Shown here: in pieces, positions 7,261-7,990 of the stretch
Position numbering within the stretch: position 1 is the stretch's first letter
Layout of the letters: every line of letters starts with the position of its first letter
Assembly: GCA_003973585.1 (NCBI GenBank)
Contig: QNYN01000028.1
Span: forward strand, 1-7,990
DNA: 7,990 bases
DNA from: Fusobacteriota bacterium
GTDB taxonomy: Bacteria; Fusobacteriota; Fusobacteriia; Fusobacteriales; Fusobacteriaceae
Direction of reading: 5' to 3'
Program-made: the position numbers and the translations under genes
The notes under the pieces: generated by a model
Told to the model about the DNA's origin: nothing
The model's database searches: none
Seen by the model: only the letters and a program-made list of their open reading frames with translations

Positions 7261-7686
7261 TTATTTACTTTCTTTTGCTATTTCTTCCTCTAATCTTTCA
7301 ATTTCTGCAAACTGCTCATCAAAAAATTCTCCAAATTCTTCTTCTATTTTTTCTTCATATTCTTCTAAATTTCCATTTGGAGCTTCCATTTCATATACAC
7401 AGTTAAAGTCATTTATATGACATAACTCTACCATTGCTTCAAAATTTTCTCCTTCTTCTTCTACAGAAAAACTATATCCTACACCTTTATTCCCATTTTC
7501 TTCTTCAAAATCATATTGTTCCCATTCCATATTAGCTTTCATTCTTAATTCTGATAACTCTTTAGCTAATTTTTCAGCAACTCCCTCTTTTACACATACA
7601 TGAATATTACAAATTACCTCATCTTCTATCCCAACTGTAATTTTATATCCATCATTTGTCATTTCCATATAATTAAATTTTTTCAT
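7261..7686 (-). CDS. Small highly acidic cytosolic protein of unknown function
   Basis: I do not recognise this 141-residue protein. It is strikingly acidic: about 40 Asp/Glu against about 13 Lys/Arg. It has no signal peptide or membrane segment. The first half looks like an alpha/beta fold (YKITVGIEDEVICNIHVCVKEG), with an alternating strand pattern around 85-115. Four cysteines (about 26, 31, 106, 113) are not in a metal-binding spacing. The last 35 residues are an almost continuous Glu-rich helix (EEYEEKIEEEFGEFFDEQF and onward), likely coiled coil. The chosen ATG at 7686 has GGAGG (7693-7697) 6 bases upstream. An in-frame ATG at 7752 would add 22 residues but would have to be translated from upstream of the promoter. 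It may share a transcript with the downstream DUF1275 gene. No function is proposed. Confidence 0.8.
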   Translation of the reverse strand: MKKFNYMEMTNDGYKITVGIEDEVICNIHVCVKEGVAEKLAKELSELRMKANMEWEQYDFEEENGNKGVGYSFSVEEEGENFEAMVELCHINDFNCVYEMEAPNGNLEEYEEKIEEEFGEFFDEQFAEIERLEEEIAKESK

Positions 7687-7726
7687 TTTCAACCTCCAAT
7701 ATAAATTTTTTATTTTTATTTTTTTC

Positions 7727-7735
7727 ATTATACCA
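7727..7735 (-). promoter_or_regulatory. Extended -10 promoter of the acidic-protein gene
   Basis: TGGTATAAT on the minus strand is a full extended -10 (TGn plus TATAAT). It would start transcription near 7720 and give a leader of about 34 bases before the ATG at 7686. The -35 position (TTAATG, 7750-7755, 17-base spacer) is weak, which is tolerated with an extended -10. Its position also argues against the longer start at 7752. Confidence 0.65.
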
Positions 7736-7745
7736 CACGAGATAA

Positions 7746-7784
7746 GTCCCATTAAATAAAGTTTTTTATTTATGAGAATAGGAC
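7746..7784. other. Stem-loop just upstream of the acidic-protein promoter
   Basis: TAAATAAA (7753-7760) and TTTATTTA (7765-7772) form a perfect 8-bp AT stem with a 4-base loop. They are flanked by GTCC (7746-7749) and GGAC (7781-7784), which could close a longer imperfect structure. It could be a weak terminator, a regulatory site, or an insertion-sequence end remnant. None of these can be settled from sequence alone. Confidence 0.3.
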
Positions 7785-7990
7785 ACTTTTTATACCATTT
7801 AAAATATTAGATATAGAATTTTATATTAAAATATTTTAATATATGCCTGTGATAAGGAACAAGACAATTTGTAGGAGGTGAGAACATAAATTTCTTAAAA
7901 AAACACCATGGATTAAAACATCAATATTTTAATTGAATAAAAAATATAGATTAATAAATTCTATACAAATAAAATTATAAAATTATAAAA
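7753..7990. other. Gene-free right edge: AT palindrome plus GC-richer patch
   Basis: I see no credible gene here. Positions 7822-7843 are a perfect 22-bp AT-only palindrome (half-site TATATTAAAAT). It runs into a less AT-rich patch (7845-7912) holding AGGAGGTGA (7873-7881) on the plus strand. A 12-codon ATG frame (7843-7881) ends in that Shine-Dalgarno. A 16-codon open frame (7886-7936) starts at ATA with ideal spacing but not at a normal start codon. Positions 7937-7990 are plain AT-rich sequence with a short AAAATTAT duplication. A remnant of an insertion sequence or a leader of a gene beyond the window are both possible. Confidence 0.3.

Noticed and set aside
7261..7752. Longer acidic-protein start at ATG 7752
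   Set aside because: It would lie upstream of the extended -10 promoter (7727-7735) and has no ribosome binding site. The 22 extra residues are basic and unlike the rest.

Overview
This window is a very AT-rich bacterial chromosomal segment. All confident genes are on the minus strand, so transcription runs from high to low coordinates. Its core is the HrcA-controlled heat-shock chaperone operon, in the order hrcA, grpE, dnaK, a GNAT-type acetyltransferase, a LacX-type aldose 1-epimerase, then dnaJ. The low GC, the HrcA/CIRCE control and a DnaK lacking the extra loop of proteobacterial DnaK point to a low-GC anaerobe. Overall protein character suggests Fusobacteriota (Fusobacterium or a close relative), with a Firmicute as the alternative. 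This placement is an inference, not a database match.

Right part (7990 down to about 6510). Positions 7753-7990 hold no convincing gene. They contain an AT-only 22-bp perfect palindrome (7822-7843) and a GC-richer patch (7845-7912) with a near-ideal Shine-Dalgarno but no usual start codon after it. Next come a small, very acidic protein of unknown function (7261-7686, own extended -10 promoter) and a six-helix DUF1275/YoaK-family membrane protein (6560-7222). The membrane protein gene is preceded by a 16-bp perfect palindrome and ends at a strong terminator (6511-6552).

Control region (6510 down to 6297). A second terminator-like hairpin (6399-6431) insulates the heat-shock operon. A good sigma-A promoter follows (TTGACT, 17-bp spacer, TATAGT), and directly after the expected transcription start lies a CIRCE operator (6322-6348), the HrcA binding site. 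HrcA therefore very probably represses its own operon. The likely hrcA start is 6296; an in-frame ATG inside the CIRCE lacks a ribosome binding site.

Chaperone operon (6296 down to 32). hrcA and grpE overlap by 8 bases. A 65-bp GC-rich palindromic element with inverted ends (4668-4732) sits between grpE and dnaK and supplies the grpE stop codon. It looks like a dispersed repeat or a MITE-like insertion. After dnaK, a hairpin (2684-2720) and a possible weak promoter precede two accessory genes and then dnaJ. DnaK, DnaJ and GrpE form one folding machine: DnaJ delivers clients and stimulates ATP hydrolysis, and GrpE exchanges nucleotide. The acetyltransferase and epimerase have no obvious chaperone role. 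The acetyltransferase has lost the glycines of its acetyl-CoA-binding loop.

No RNA genes, CRISPR arrays or intact mobile elements were found. Nothing here is convincingly a new biological system. The items most worth checking are the 4668-4732 element, the glycine-less GNAT, the acidic protein and the unexplained patch at the right end.
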